DNA from: Opisthocomus hoazin
Taxonomy: Eukaryota > Chordata > Aves > Opisthocomiformes > Opisthocomidae
Length of the DNA stretch: 64,000 bases
Assembly: GCF_030867145.1 (NCBI RefSeq)
Contig: NC_134431.1
Span: forward strand, 8,757,089 to 8,821,088
Direction: 5' to 3'
Shown here: positions 51,761 through 64,000 of the stretch, in pieces
How the letters are laid out: each line of letters opens with the position of its first letter
Position numbering within the stretch: position 1 is the first letter of the stretch
Translations under genes and position numbers: made by a program
The notes under the pieces: generated by a model
The model's database searches: none
Seen by the model: only the letters and a program-made list of their open reading frames with translations
What the model was told of the DNA's origin: nothing

Positions 51761-54597
51761 GCTGCTGAGCTGTTTTTTTTTGGTGGAGCAGCAGTGATTC
51801 TTGTTGACTGTTTATTATTGAATCTCGAGGCGCTTTGCCTGTCCTGGTGCCTGGGCGCAGGTAGCACCACAGGAGCAGGCGCTTGCCGACGAGGGAACAC
51901 CTTCCTGGGCTATTGACCTTGATGCTGGGCTGCTGGTTTTGTCTTAATTGTACCTGGGGTGGAAAACTTGGAAAAAACCCTGCCAGGAGAACAAGGTTGC
52001 TCTTGACTTCTGTCATTGCCTTCCCCTCTCCACCATTCATTACCTTCTCCCACCCGATTTTGCCTTCTCTCACTCCCTCCATCCCTCCCACACCTTTTCC
52101 TTTTTCTCCCTCCCTGACAGAGAAGGTCAGTGCCTGCCTGGCAATTTACACGTTGCTATGCAAAGTAACGACATACGACTCCTTTTACTTCCCTATAAAC
52201 CGAGTTTTACGAGGGCTGGATGCGCTATAAACAGATCCCAAACGGTGAGTGGGGCTGGGGGTGGCACGGGGGCCCTGGGCATCACCGGGGCTGCTCCTGT
52301 CCCACTGCCGGAACCACCCTGTGCCGGACACCCCCCAGCCTCAGGTTTTGAGTGATGCATCTTAAAATTTTCATTAGGCATTTTACAACACAGCAGAGCT
52401 TTACTCTGCAGTGGGATTTTTCCTTCTGCAAATGCAGCCACCACCAGCACTGGCAGTGGTTCTGCTGCCTCGCCCAGACCTGGGGTCCAACCCTGCTGGC
52501 ACAGGGCAGGGGGGACCACAGCAAGCGGCAGAGCCGTCTGTGCTCTCCTCCTTGCTGACCTGGGTGCTCTCCTCTCCAGCTGACCCTGGGCATGTCACTC
52601 CTCTGCTTTAGATATGACCAAGACGTTTCAGTGTAATTGCAACATCGATGAGTGGGAATTTAATCGATCACTGAACGGCATCAGCTGGATGGCGCAGGAG
52701 AACCAGCAATTAATGGTTTGGTATCAGCTTGCTCTGCGTTGAAAAATTCCCCCAATTTCGCAACCAGCAGCGGGTGACAGTCCACACGCTGCTGAGCTGA
52801 GCTCCCAGTTGGCTTGTATTTGTGCTTCCCAGGCACCCCAATGCAGCCCCGGCCCCGCTGGCACCCCGAGCTGCCCTGGCCACCGTGGCATCGCTGTCAC
52901 AGCGTGACACCAAGCTCTCTGGCTCCATGACAGCACGTGCATTTGGGCAGCGATGCTAGTGACAATTTGCTGTTCACATTTTAGGAGCACAAGGGATTGT
53001 TCAAGCAGCCCTTGCTGCCGAAAGTGTGACCTACGCAGCACTTCCAACCAGCTCGTCTACGCTAAGGCTGCAGGTCTGCAGGAGTGAAGCTGAGCGCAGG
53101 GGAGGGGCCGTGCTTTCTCACTTGGGACTGGTGATAAAGGGTCGTTTGCTTCAGGGAAAACGGCCATCCGGTCTGTGCTCCCAGGAGAGAGGCCAGAGCT
53201 CTCCCCGTTCACGTGCTGGTGGCTCTTCCCTTCAGCGGGAGCAGTCCTGAGCCAAAAATTGTTTTTGCAATTTTCACACTGGGATGGGGGTGCTCAGGTA
53301 GAGCATAGCCCCCTCTGTGGCCTCGTCCCAGGGACCTCCATCCCAATCCTGGCCGGGCCATGGTGATCCCTTTGATTAGATAAATGCTACAGACACTAGG
53401 TCAAATATGCGCAGGATTTGCCACAGCGTCTAGTAAAATATCGTAAAAGCATGGCCTGTTCTGCTCTGCTCAGCAAAACAAGCCTTTTGCTTAAATAGCC
53501 TGCTGAGCAAGGAAGGCTGCACAGGCCGTTTGCTTCCCAGGCAGGAAGGATTAAGAGGGCCAGGAATAGAAATCGGAGAGGCAGCGTGTGCAGGAGAGCA
53601 TCAGATAAGGAGCGGGGAAGTTTAGAGAGCATTAGGTGGCTCACAAGGCCGGGACTGTCAATGGGACGTGGCCCTTTCTGCCTGGGGTCGTGTTGGCCAT
53701 CGTTTTCTCACTACTGGTGTCCTTCATTGGTCACTAGTGCCCCCTCCGACATCTCTTGTCTCGGCATGGAAGTTGAGGACCAGACCAGCCAAGGACACCA
53801 CGAGCTGCCTTTGTCCCAGCGATGGGCGCGTGATGGAAACACATCAGCTACTCCCCAGGCATGGTCTGCTGCGGGAGACTGATGTCTCTCTGGGGACGTT
53901 CTGCCTGGGGAGTCGTTGTCTCCCCCTGACATCCCTGCATGGTGAGTTTGGGGACAGCTTGCCAATGCAGTCATAGTTTGTAGCAGCCAACAGGACCCTG
54001 CAGCTGGTTTAGGTTGGAGATGTTGAAGTCGGCAGCTGCTTGTGGGGCTGATTCAAACACTTCTGTCCTACAGAAGATGTTTTGCTATTTTCATTCCAGA
54101 GAGAGACAGCTTGTAGCTGGCAAACCCCCCACTGGCAGACGAAGGCTGTTCCCAAACCTCAGGGAAGGTGCTCAGGGGAAGTTCAGCTTTCAGGCCCTCT
54201 CCTCCTGTCCCCGTTTTCTGTGCCCATCACCCACCGTTTCCTATGCCAGGAGATGGCTGCAAAGGAGACCATGACAGCTCCAGGGCATGAAGTGTTCTGC
54301 GCCAAGCGATTATTTAATTGTTATCTGTTGAGCAGTAAATCCTTTCCCACACTGGCACATCATGACAGTAATTCTGCCTTATCTATATATCCCTGACTGG
54401 CAAATTCATCCAAAGCAAAAGGGGATTCCCTGACAATAAGATCTATGCTTGTGAGTAAATGAAGATCAGGAACAGAGTATTGAATAGAGCATTTACAGTA
54501 AGGATGCTGTCAGCTACCATGCTTGCTAGCTCTTCATGTCAAGTGGGTGAGCAGGCTCCTCTCGCAGGCTGCTCCTGCCCTTCCTGAACAGGGTGTT
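51761..54597. other. HNF4A upstream flank, no gene recognised
   Basis: No exon or repeat with a known signature. If the P2 promoter lies further upstream, this would be intronic in P2 transcripts. Confidence 0.45.
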
Positions 54598-54990
54598 GTA
54601 GGATCAAAGGATAACTGAGATTCAGAGGGACCTCGGGGCCTCTACTCCAACCTTCTGCTGGAAGCAGGGCCAGCTGTGAGAGCAGTGTGGATTGCTTGGG
54701 GCTTTATCCAGTTGGCTCTTGAACACCTCCAAGGATGGAGACCGCACAGCCTCTCCAGGCATCTGAAGCTTGACTGTCCTCATGGTGAGTAAGTTTCTCT
54801 TTAGACACTGTCTGAACTACTTTTCATGCCCGTTGATCTCCTCCTACCATGTGCCCTGTGAGGAGCCTGGCCCCGTCTTCTCGATGCCCTCTGTGTGGGT
54901 TATGCTTCTGTGGTTCCTGCTGGCCCATTTCTCCAGTCTGCTGTGGGACAGCAGCTCTGCCCACCAGTCCTATCCACCTCCAGGGTCCCA
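54598..54990 (-). mobile_element. CR1 LINE fragment upstream of HNF4A
   Basis: Starts with a degraded CR1 end in reverse (AGGATAACTGAGATTCAGAG, CCTCTACTCCAACC) followed by TTGAACACCTCCAAGGATGG and CATTTCTCCAGTCTG, typical internal CR1. It is old and diverged; the right boundary is approximate. Confidence 0.7.
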
Positions 54991-57900
54991 TCGACTGGAC
55001 CCCCAGTCTGGGGTCGCCTGCAGACTTTCTGAGCGTGGACTCTCATGAGGCTGCAGCTGGGAGCCTGGGTCCCTCCGGCCCTTTGCTTTACTCTCTCACA
55101 GCTCTGCACTCTCAAGCAATCCCCAGCAGAAATGCCAGTGCCCAGAGCCAACAGGGCCAACCTCGTCGTGCATCAGCGATGCCACCACTGCCTCTTGCAG
55201 CCCCGACTCTGGATTGCTCCTACCATGTCACTCGCAGCTCCAAGGCCACTGTGGGGCTGGAGTGGCTTTTCTGTGGCATGCAAGTGAAGCAGAGATGGCC
55301 TTTGGGTTGGAAACCTCTCCACAGCACAAAAGCCCCGAACAAGGTCAGAGCCCCTGCTCAGCCCACCACCATTTCACCGAGCGAGCTGTTGGGGAAGCGC
55401 AAAGCCAAGTTACAAGACAGAGAACAAAAGTCCCAGGGGAACGTCACCAGCGTAGTCATCTCAACACATGCAAAGGTCCCTTCTGCTTTTTTTTTTCTCC
55501 CCTTTGAAATTTCAAATTCCAGTTTGTGGACAAAGTCCTACCTATCTGAGAATATAGATCTCCGACCACTGACCAAACTCCAGTCCAAGCAGTCCTGAGG
55601 GCTGCTCTTCCCCTTGCCCACGGATGCCTCTGCTCAGTCCCCGGATCTGCCGGGATTGCACCGAAACTTTTGCACCAGAGCAGAGCGCTCGTACTTGCAC
55701 AGAGTGGATTTTGCACATTTCAGCCTTAATGTCAGCAGCTCCCTTTCTCCATACGGAATGGGAAGGACCATCGGGAATAACCAGGTAGGAGCTTTATCAC
55801 CTGCAATTCATTTGGGCAGCCATTGCAGATACAAAACAAGAAGGAGAAACAAGGGCTTCCATTGTGCTTATACCAGCAATTTTAGCTCATCATTTAAATT
55901 AGGGATGGGGAAAAAAAAGGCAGCTTCACAGGGGATGGAAAACAAGAGGAAACATGAGCTGGTGAAGGCAGAGCCACTGCGAATGGTTAACTGATAACTC
56001 CAGTTTGCCTCTTCCCTCTCATCTTTTCTGATTCTCCTGATCAAGCTCAACTTATTCTCATGCTAATCATTTCTTGACCTGTTTATTGTGCATTAAAAAA
56101 TTAACAGAGAGCAGTTTACTGCATGACCTGCTCACACAGAACTGCTACAGATTAGCAGGCAGGCTTTGAGCCTCTGCACAAGACTTTCGGATCTAGCAGC
56201 CAGTCTACACAGCTCGAGGATGAGCTTTTTTTCCTGTTTTTAAAGAACAGCTTTTTCTAAAGTCAATATGAATCCCCCTCCCTTCATGCCTTAAGTATAT
56301 TTGCTCTGTGGCTATTTCCAAATGGGAAAGATAAAGCCAAGGGCTTGTGTTTTGTCAGACTTTTTGTAAACAGGGATATTTAGGCCACGCTGTCAAACCC
56401 CTCTGCCTTCTGCCTCAGCGTGCCGTGCCTCTGGAGCGGAGTTGTCAGTGCGTTAATAAGCAGCTCCAAGGAATCTGACAGGGGCTGGGGGCTGCAGGTC
56501 AGTGCAGCTGGAACAAGCCCCTGGTTCAGGCGGAGGATCTTTGCCTCCATTCTAGGCAATCATACGACGGATGCACAGGCAGGGATCTGCTCCCATGTCC
56601 ATCCCCAGAATGTCCCCAGCAGTGAGACGTCTCCAGGAAAACTTGATTATTCAGCAGAAGTTGTTTAGGGTCTGTTTACCCCTTGCCAGCCACAAACAGC
56701 GTGTCCTCGCCCTGGCAAAACGTTTTGTGGAGGTCATCCAGAAAGATCCACCACTTCCATCCAGGGAAGTGGATCAGAAAGACCCAGCCCCGAGAGGCAG
56801 GAGGTGACCACGGCCATGTGTCAGACCCGTGACTGGGGGAAGACGCAGGCATTTTATTGTCCTGCTCAACAACATATTGCTCTTGGTGATTTCTTTTCCC
56901 AGCACTGAAACGCCAGTTGCTGTGGTTGGGTCAGGTGCTGTTTGGAGCTGGGGGTGATGCCTAGGACAGGCGATGCCTGAGCAGAGCCCGGACATGTTGC
57001 CACTGGTGAGTCTGTGGTGTGTGGTGGCACCCTGGGCTCCCCGGCACAGCTGAGGGTGACAGAGGCAGGTTCACCACAACCTCAGGCTATTTCCCACCAA
57101 TGCCAAAGTTATCCAAAAGTGGCCAAAGCAACCAGAACTGTCCAGGCCCTCAAACCATACAATCAAGACACAATCCATGTGGAGAATCAAGGTGGTTTTT
57201 GGACATGAGGAAGAGACACTTCAAAGAAAGTCGCAGACTCTGCTTCAACTCCTCTCTAAAAGCGATATGCGCATTTCAGCTGAAGCTGGGGTGGATTTTG
57301 GAGCTGGAGGCAATAAATGGAGCAGAAACAAATAGCTGCTATGCAAAAGCGGTAGGGAAAGAACTGCAAACATGGGGACAGACAGACCATTTCAGCATGC
57401 ACTCCTGTAATGATAACACTGTGTGCACCCTTCATCCCAGGACCAGAAAGGGGTTTATTGTCCTGCCTGACAAAGGCTCTGAACACTTGAGGAAGTAATT
57501 ATTAGTACTCCTGGGAGCTGTTGTTTTGCAAGGACAGTGAGTTTGAGCTGTTCTCAGAAGGGCAGCTGTGCTCCAAAATGCCAGGGCATTTGCTGGTGTG
57601 TATTTGCAATCACCCTGGCTGCATTGCAGCCCTCGAAAACAGCGTCTGTCCTCTGGGACCTGCAAGTCGGCACTGTGACTCTGGAAATGTGACTGCTGTG
57701 CTTTTACGCAAAATCACACGATGAGCCCAAGACCAAGCGAGGAAGAGGAACTGTTAGATTCATCTTCTGCCATTACACCACAGGCTGCAACTTGGGCCAA
57801 GCTACAGCTCCCGCCACTGATCCCGCTTGCCCCGTCCAAGCCCTGCGCTGCAAGCATTGCGCTCCATCCAAACCAAACCCGACCCAACGGAGACCCGGGC

Positions 57901-60900
57901 ACTTTCCAGCAAAACACCCTCCTGCCTATTTGGGAGGAAATCTGGAAAAACTCTGACTTTGCCACGTGGTGTTCCAGATTCACTGTCTGTGTTGGCAGAT
58001 GCTCAGCTCGAACCCAGTGGTTTAAGCCCTGTTTAAACCGGGAAGCAGAAGCCACGGGGAAGTGGCAGTGCTGGAGGGAGGGTTTGCTGCCCGCAACGAG
58101 CACCTATTGCCTGCCGTGCCTCACCAGCTCATGCATTTAGTATGTCAGGGATCTCAGCAGCCCACGTCTGGACCTGGAGAGAACTTCTTTGGCAGGTGAA
58201 TATGATCCCTTTGGAACTGAAGTAATCTTGCAGCTTCCCAGGAAAAAGCTCCCTACTGAGCTCACAGTCTGGCACACAAGCAAATCTCTCCCTTCACCCT
58301 TGCCAGGTGTTTGCAGGGCTTTTAGGTTTCATCGACTTTATACGTTCATTATATACACAAGAAGCAACCCCTGAAATCGTTCCAGCTGGTGGAGCAATAG
58401 GTGGAGGAGGAGAACAGCCAAAATCAACAAAGGTTACAAAGCAAGTTTTACTTTTTTTGAAATTTATTTTATCTTTTTGCAAAGGTGGATGCATCAGCAC
58501 CCCATGCCTGCTGGAAGGGACCTCCAGTCACTGCTGGGGCTGTTGGGATCAGCCCTCAGTAGAAATTAAGGCAAAAGACTGCAAAGCTGCTGGGGGTGTG
58601 GAGGGAGAGCTGCAGTGGGGTGAGGGCAGTGGGGGAACGCTCTGAGCCCATGCCCCTGGAGGAGGGCAAGTCAAGGGCTCCTCAAGGGCAAAAAGCATCT
58701 TTCTGAATCCGACAGCCCTGGGCTGCTGTAGCTGCCCTACTCATGCCCCGGCCAAGGCAGCCCCAGCCAGGGAGCTGAACCTGGGGGAAACATCTCAGGA
58801 AAGGGCTACGTTTGTGTCTGATGGGAGGCAGCACAATGTCAGGGCAAGGCTGCCGAGGGTGGGAGCATTGGTGAGGTCTGAGCTGGGAAAGGTAGGCTGG
58901 GCGTCAGAAAAAAAATTTTAAAAGGGTGGTAAGTTAAAATTTTGAGAGATTCTGGTTTCTGGAGTCAGAAGGAAACAAGTTAGTGCAAAATGCTTTTTCT
59001 CCACAGGGTGTGCAGACTGCCTGAATAGCCTGTCTTGTTCCCAGTGTCCTCAGTCGCCAGAGCACAGCAAGTGCCAGAGTTAAGTGGAAGCAGAACAGTC
59101 CCCAGGAGCTCCACCTCCACAGCAGCGTGTCACCCCTGCAGCCCATGGCCACCACGGCACTTTCCTTTGCAGCACAATCATCCTGTCTACTGCCACGGAA
59201 ACAAAAAAAGCACAGCAGAAAGCAAGGTACGGGCACGCCAGTGCTTTCTGCGTGCAAGGTTTGTTGTGGGGGGACAGCAACGGGAGGGGATCATGCGTCT
59301 CTGCAGTCTCATAAACAAAACCAAACCAAAGGCCAGGACACTGCAGTGCCAACTGCCTGGCGTCCGGCTAACAAACAGCACAGCAAACTGCTAATTAGCC
59401 TTTGAGTATTTGACCTATGTCTCCAAGACAGGATAACGCTATTATTTGTCCCTTTACACTCCTGCAAGGCCCAGTGCCGTTGGCCTCTTGTATCATAAAG
59501 AAATTAAAGTATATTATGACCATAAACTACATCATTTGAGGAAATGAACCATTTCTAGTAAACGTATCATGGGACGCTGAAGCCATGAACTTTCCTAAAT
59601 CAATTGCCAGCTGATAAAGAGCACAGGTACTTGCTGGGAGCCAGCCTGGCACTGGCATGGGCAGCTTGTCCCGTGGGATGGTGGCTCAGGGTGCCAGCTG
59701 CCCCAGGAGGCATGAACCCCACCGCCAGCCCTGCTTGCGGGGAATTGCTCAAGCAAGAGGAGCCCCAGGATTTTTGCCGTGCTCCGGGACTGGGCAGGGG
59801 CTGTCAGGGTGTTTTGTGGATGAGGCTCTGCGAGGCGCAGGGGTCCGGGGCTTGGGATGCGCCCAACATGTCCGAGTGCCTGCAGAGTCCCAAGCAGCAC
59901 CCTGAGCCCGGGCAGCCTCCTCGCTGAGGGCCTCTGCGCTGAGGTCCCTGCGGGTGCTGGGGCTGAGGGGCTGAGCACAGAGAAGGGGGATCTGCACTGG
60001 GGAGGGCAGCAGAGTGAGACCCAAAAAACATTTCTAATAAGAGCTCGGTGCAACCAATAAGGTTTGCGTTAAAAATGTTTTTCTCTGAGTGTTTTTTAAG
60101 CTTTCGTTATGAGGGCGAGGTAACTCCCACGGCAGACCGCTTTGGCTAAGGAGCAGGCAGCAAGCAGAGCGGGCTGCAGGCTGGCAGGGTCCGTGCCGGG
60201 GTTGCAGTAATGCCGGATGCTGGGAACTGGGCTGAGAACAACCAGTTCATTCATTGTGCAAGCCGTCACTGGGGCATCCATGGGATGCCAGCTCTGCCCC
60301 ACCACCACTTCTCCCAGGAGTCACAGCACCCTCTCCACCATGCCGCCCACTTTGGGGTACCCCTCTTGAGAGCCCCAGAACCCAGCCTGGGGACACCAGC
60401 CGTCGCCTCCCACAACCAGGCGTGTTCCCTCCACGCAGCCACGCGGCACAACAGAAACCAGAGACTTGGGGGTCCCCTTAGGTGGGGACCAGCAATGCAT
60501 ATGTGGGGGATAAGCGCATTTTGGCTGCTCCGGAACCCCAGTGGAGCCCCTGTGGCGGGGTGCCCATGCCCTTCATTCACGTAACCTCTGCAGCGCTGGC
60601 TACGCAGCTACTTCTCTCCCTGCTGTGAGTGCCAGGGGAGCATGGGGGGTACCTGGTGTTTCCTGGAGCAGGTCGTATCTGCTGCCATTCATCTTCCAGG
60701 GATGCACAGCTCTGCAGGCAGAGCTAGGGGAGTCTCGCCCTCGGACGGGGCCGTCCAGCCGGTGAGCCCCCCACGGGCTGCCGGGCACGAGCCATGCCCG
60801 GGAGCTGGCTGCGGTGTGGCGGCAGGGACCGACTAATCCCTTAATGCTGGTCACAATGAGATTTGATGGAGAGCAGGACCTTGTGCCGCAGAGCCGCAGG

Positions 60901-63900
60901 TTTTAAAGGGTTCTGGGCACTACCCGGAGGGGAATTATAAGGTGGATCCTGGTTTGCACCCCACTGCTGGTGCCCACAGCAATGCCAGCTGCTTTGTGGG
61001 CCACCTTTTCTGAGGTGCCCTCACCCTGGCCTCTGGTCTGCTGCTGTGTTTCTGCAGGGCCAGGGGTGCCCGACCACACATGCAGCTCTGGAGGCTGCTC
61101 TGGAAAACGTGCCTGGGTGTGTTCAACAGCAGGAGCAGGTCTGACTCCCTCGCCGGGGAGAGGCTGGCTGCTTTCGCTTTAGTGTTTCTCTATAAATACC
61201 CAGAACGCCGTACCCTTGAGAAACAACCTGTGTCTCCCCTCCCAGCCACCATCACGACACACGGGGCTGGGAGAAGCAAGGACTGAGCAGGACAGCAGGC
61301 AGGGAGCTGCGCACATGATGCTCTCCGTCCCTGGGCAGCCCTGAGCTTCGTGCCCTGCAGAGCCCGGGGAGCAGCTCCAATGGCTCAAACCACCCCAGGG
61401 GCATCACGGGCAGAGCTCTCCTGCCACTCCCGAGGCACTTGACTACTCTGCACCAGTGCCTTCCTCTCCCCACCCTCTCCCCATTCTCTCCCAAGGAAAA
61501 CAGAACCTGGAAAACTCTCAGATTTCTTAATGGATTGTGCACATTGGTGCTGTTGATGGGGAGTCCAGGAGCCTCCATATCCCAGGCAGCCCGAGATTTC
61601 GGATAGCGTCTTGCACCGCGGCCTGGCCAAGGCAAGCTCAGCAGGAAGAAAAGGCATTTCCCAACTGCCAGGCTGCAAGAAACTCCTCTCTGCCACAGCA
61701 CCATTGCTCTCTCTGCTGGTTTTTTTTTCTGGAGAAGAGCTGCTGCGACAGTCTTGTGTTGACTCGTTTGGCCCCAGTCCAGAGGGGAGCGCGGAGGCTG
61801 CTGAGCACCGAGATTTTTCTCCTCTGCAGGGAGCGTGTGCTGGCATGTGCGGCCCCGCTGAGCCCAGAGGAGGAAAATTAGGTGAGGGATTAGAGTGGCA
61901 CTTCACTGGGTTTTCACAGGCACCAAGCAATGAATTGAATACTGAAAGGGAGAACGGGGCCGGGCGCCTTTGCAATGCAGCTCTGTGCTGCACAGCCATA
62001 GCCCTGACCAGAGCCGGGAGCAAGCATGGCCTTGCTCAGCCTCTGTGCCTGGAGGAACTGACCGCAGGGCCAAGCCCGTCTGAAACACCCATTTTCCTGC
62101 ACTTCCCTTCCTCCTCGGATGGCTTTCCTCCTGCCGAGCCCACCTCTGCTTTCACTGTGCCAAGGAGGAGAGAGCTCGTTCCTGCCCTGCAGAGATGTTG
62201 GAGACCAAGTGCCATCTCGAAGGCACAAGTCTAATGGAGGAAAACCATCCTTAAACTGTTCCTGTCCTGTCCCCACGAGCCTTCGCTCCCACTCAGGACT
62301 ACCTGGGCGCATTCAAATTGATCTGGAGAGCACACAGCTGCCAGCAGCTTCCAGAAGGCTCCCGCTGGGTCGGGGATGGCGAATGGCCAGCAGGTCCGTA
62401 CCTCGGCTCGGTGCCCGAGGAAGGGGTGCCCGGGCGATGGGGGCAGATGCCCAGCATGCCCGCGTGGAGCAGGGAGTGGCATCGAGGGCAGGGCCGGGTC
62501 TGAACTGCGCATAACCCTGTGACACCTCCCTTCACCCCTCTGTTTCCACACCGGTTTTAGCGCCTGTAACAGGGAAACACACCCAGGTCAACAGAGATTT
62601 CTCCCAGACGGTGGCAGTCCCCGGGCACACACCCACGGTCAAGACACGGGCAGCACCCAGCTCTCCTTCCACCAGGGTGTCCACACGGTGGCAAAGCCAC
62701 CACCTCCATCCCACCACTGTTTAGTCCTTGAAGGCAGCAGACTCCAGGCAGGGAGCAGCCAGGGCTGTGGACCTGAAGCCTGGCTGTTTGTCGCCTTGCC
62801 CCTCCTGGCTCCTTATTCCATCCTTCGTTTCGCCTTTGCCCTGCCGACGCCACGCTCTCTGCATGGGCTGGGTCCTCTGGGCACCCGTCGATGCCTTCTC
62901 TGCTCCTCCCTGCCAGGGCACCTTGACGTGGCTGAGCCTGCCTGTCCCTGAGGCAGGACCTGCTCCTGCTCACGAGCCATAGTGGCTGTGAGCGAGAGGC
63001 CACGCAGCTTGCTGGACGGGGAGCTGCAGCACAAGCAGGACTTTTTTCCGAGGGGGGCTGTTATTTTATGCCTTCTGCTGAGCTCCCCCAGTGTTGCCCT
63101 ATCCGTTAGCCTGACACCCTGCCCAGCCTCGCAGTCCGTGGCCAAATTTCTCTGGATGATGTTAGCACCAGTGAATCCTCTCCCTGGGCTGGGCTGCTGC
63201 TTTTCTCTGGGGGCGGTGAGGTGGACCCTGCCATCCGATGGACGTGACCGGGTGGGACGCACGACTTGCCCAGTCGGCTGGAAACCATGGGCAGGCTGGC
63301 ACGCTGGAGATGAGCAGCAGCAGCAGCTTCTTATCACAGGGTGTCAAGGCTTTGCATGCAGCAAAGTGATGGGCCTCACCTGGGAGCAGAGAGGGGGAGA
63401 CGTGGCCGAGCGGGGCAGGAGGAGCCGAGTCTGCACTCGGCCATAAACACGGTACGGTGGCTGTCGTTTATGTGTTGGCAAACACGTCAAGTGGGCTCGA
63501 CTGTTGATTCTGACTGTATAAAAGAGCGTTGTGGCACTTGTTCAGGTTTGCGCAGGTTTTACAGCTCTTGTTCTGAGAAGTGCCCATGTATTTGGTTTTG
63601 CTCCTTCCTTCAGGTCTATCTGTTGACATTGGCTCTCCTAACCAGAGCGTTGGGCCATGCCAGGAAGCTGAGTGTACGGCTCTCCCTGTGTTTCCCACTT
63701 TCCCAGGAGTTATCATCTATAAAACATTGCACACACCCATGGCCAGGACAGGTTTCTGGTGCAGAGGCAAGTGAAAGGTGCCTGATGGTCCCATGTTGGT
63801 GGGTCCACGTGCCCCACACTCGGTGGCAGGAGCTGAGACAACCATCCTGACAGATAAGTTTTAGGGTGGACAGGCAAAGCCGTGGGGAAGGTGCTGCAGG

Positions 63901-64000
63901 CTGGGGCGGGATGAGCAAGGTGAGAGATCTGTAGGGCTGCATTGAAAATCAGGATGTCAAACCAGCTTGGCTGTCCAGAGAGGGAGAAGGTGTCAGGGCT
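54991..64000. other. Upstream flank to window edge, no gene recognised
   Basis: About 9 kb, mostly G+C-rich with A+T-rich islands at about 56040-56120, 58320-58490 and 59390-59620. No exon of R3HDML, the next mammalian gene, and no HNF4A P2 first exon was found. Reading frames here have no family signature and are most likely chance. Confidence 0.5.

Noticed and set aside
54849-55598. Plus-strand frame of 249 residues
   Set aside because: Its first part is antisense CR1 sequence and the rest lacks any domain. A chance frame.
51761-64000. HNF4A P2 first exon (1D) and R3HDML
   Set aside because: I searched by eye for the short P2 N-terminus with a donor and for CAP-domain motifs on the minus strand and found neither. 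They may lie beyond the window, or the short P2 exon may have been missed.

Overview
This is ordinary vertebrate nuclear DNA, most likely from a bird. It has intron-split genes, GT-AG splice sites, two CpG-island promoters and several CR1 retrotransposon fragments, two of them ending in the typical ATTCTATGATTCT / ATTCTGTGATTCTGTG tails. The compact introns and CR1 as the only recognisable interspersed repeat point to Aves rather than a mammal. I cannot name the species. The species call is inference; the gene identities rest on long, colinear protein matches.

Three complete protein-coding genes can be read exon by exon. SERINC3 (+ strand, CDS 6346-13197, 10 coding exons, 471 aa) is a multipass membrane protein. 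TTPAL (- strand, CDS 17944-22330, 4 coding exons, 339 aa) is a CRAL-TRIO lipid-transfer protein. HNF4A (- strand, P1-type first exon, CDS 33718-51544, 10 exons, 464 aa) is a nuclear receptor transcription factor. Every exon boundary keeps the reading frame and has a GT donor and an AG acceptor. The order HNF4A-TTPAL-SERINC3 is the same as on human 20q13.12, shown here in the opposite direction.

Layout: 1-5600 holds no recognisable gene (synteny predicts the promoter-distal side of PKIG here, but no PKIG coding exon is visible). 5600-6550 is the SERINC3 CpG-island promoter. 6346-14390 is SERINC3. 14420-22344 is the TTPAL coding body and long 3' UTR, converging on SERINC3. 22800-24250 is the TTPAL CpG island. 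24250-31600 is intergenic and contains a CR1 3' end with a remnant of its reverse-transcriptase ORF. About 31600-51550 is HNF4A from 3' UTR to the P1 first exon. 51550-64000 is upstream flank with a CR1 fragment and possible distal regulatory elements, but no recognised gene. The HNF4A P2 first exon and R3HDML were looked for and not seen.

The genes are neighbours by synteny, not a pathway or operon. I found no new biological system. The points most worth a second look are a perfect 265-bp direct duplication in HNF4A intron 2, the loss of any frame-preserving donor for the mammalian HNF4A alpha-2 insert, an HNF1-like site just upstream of P1, and the nearly abutting 3' ends of SERINC3 and TTPAL.
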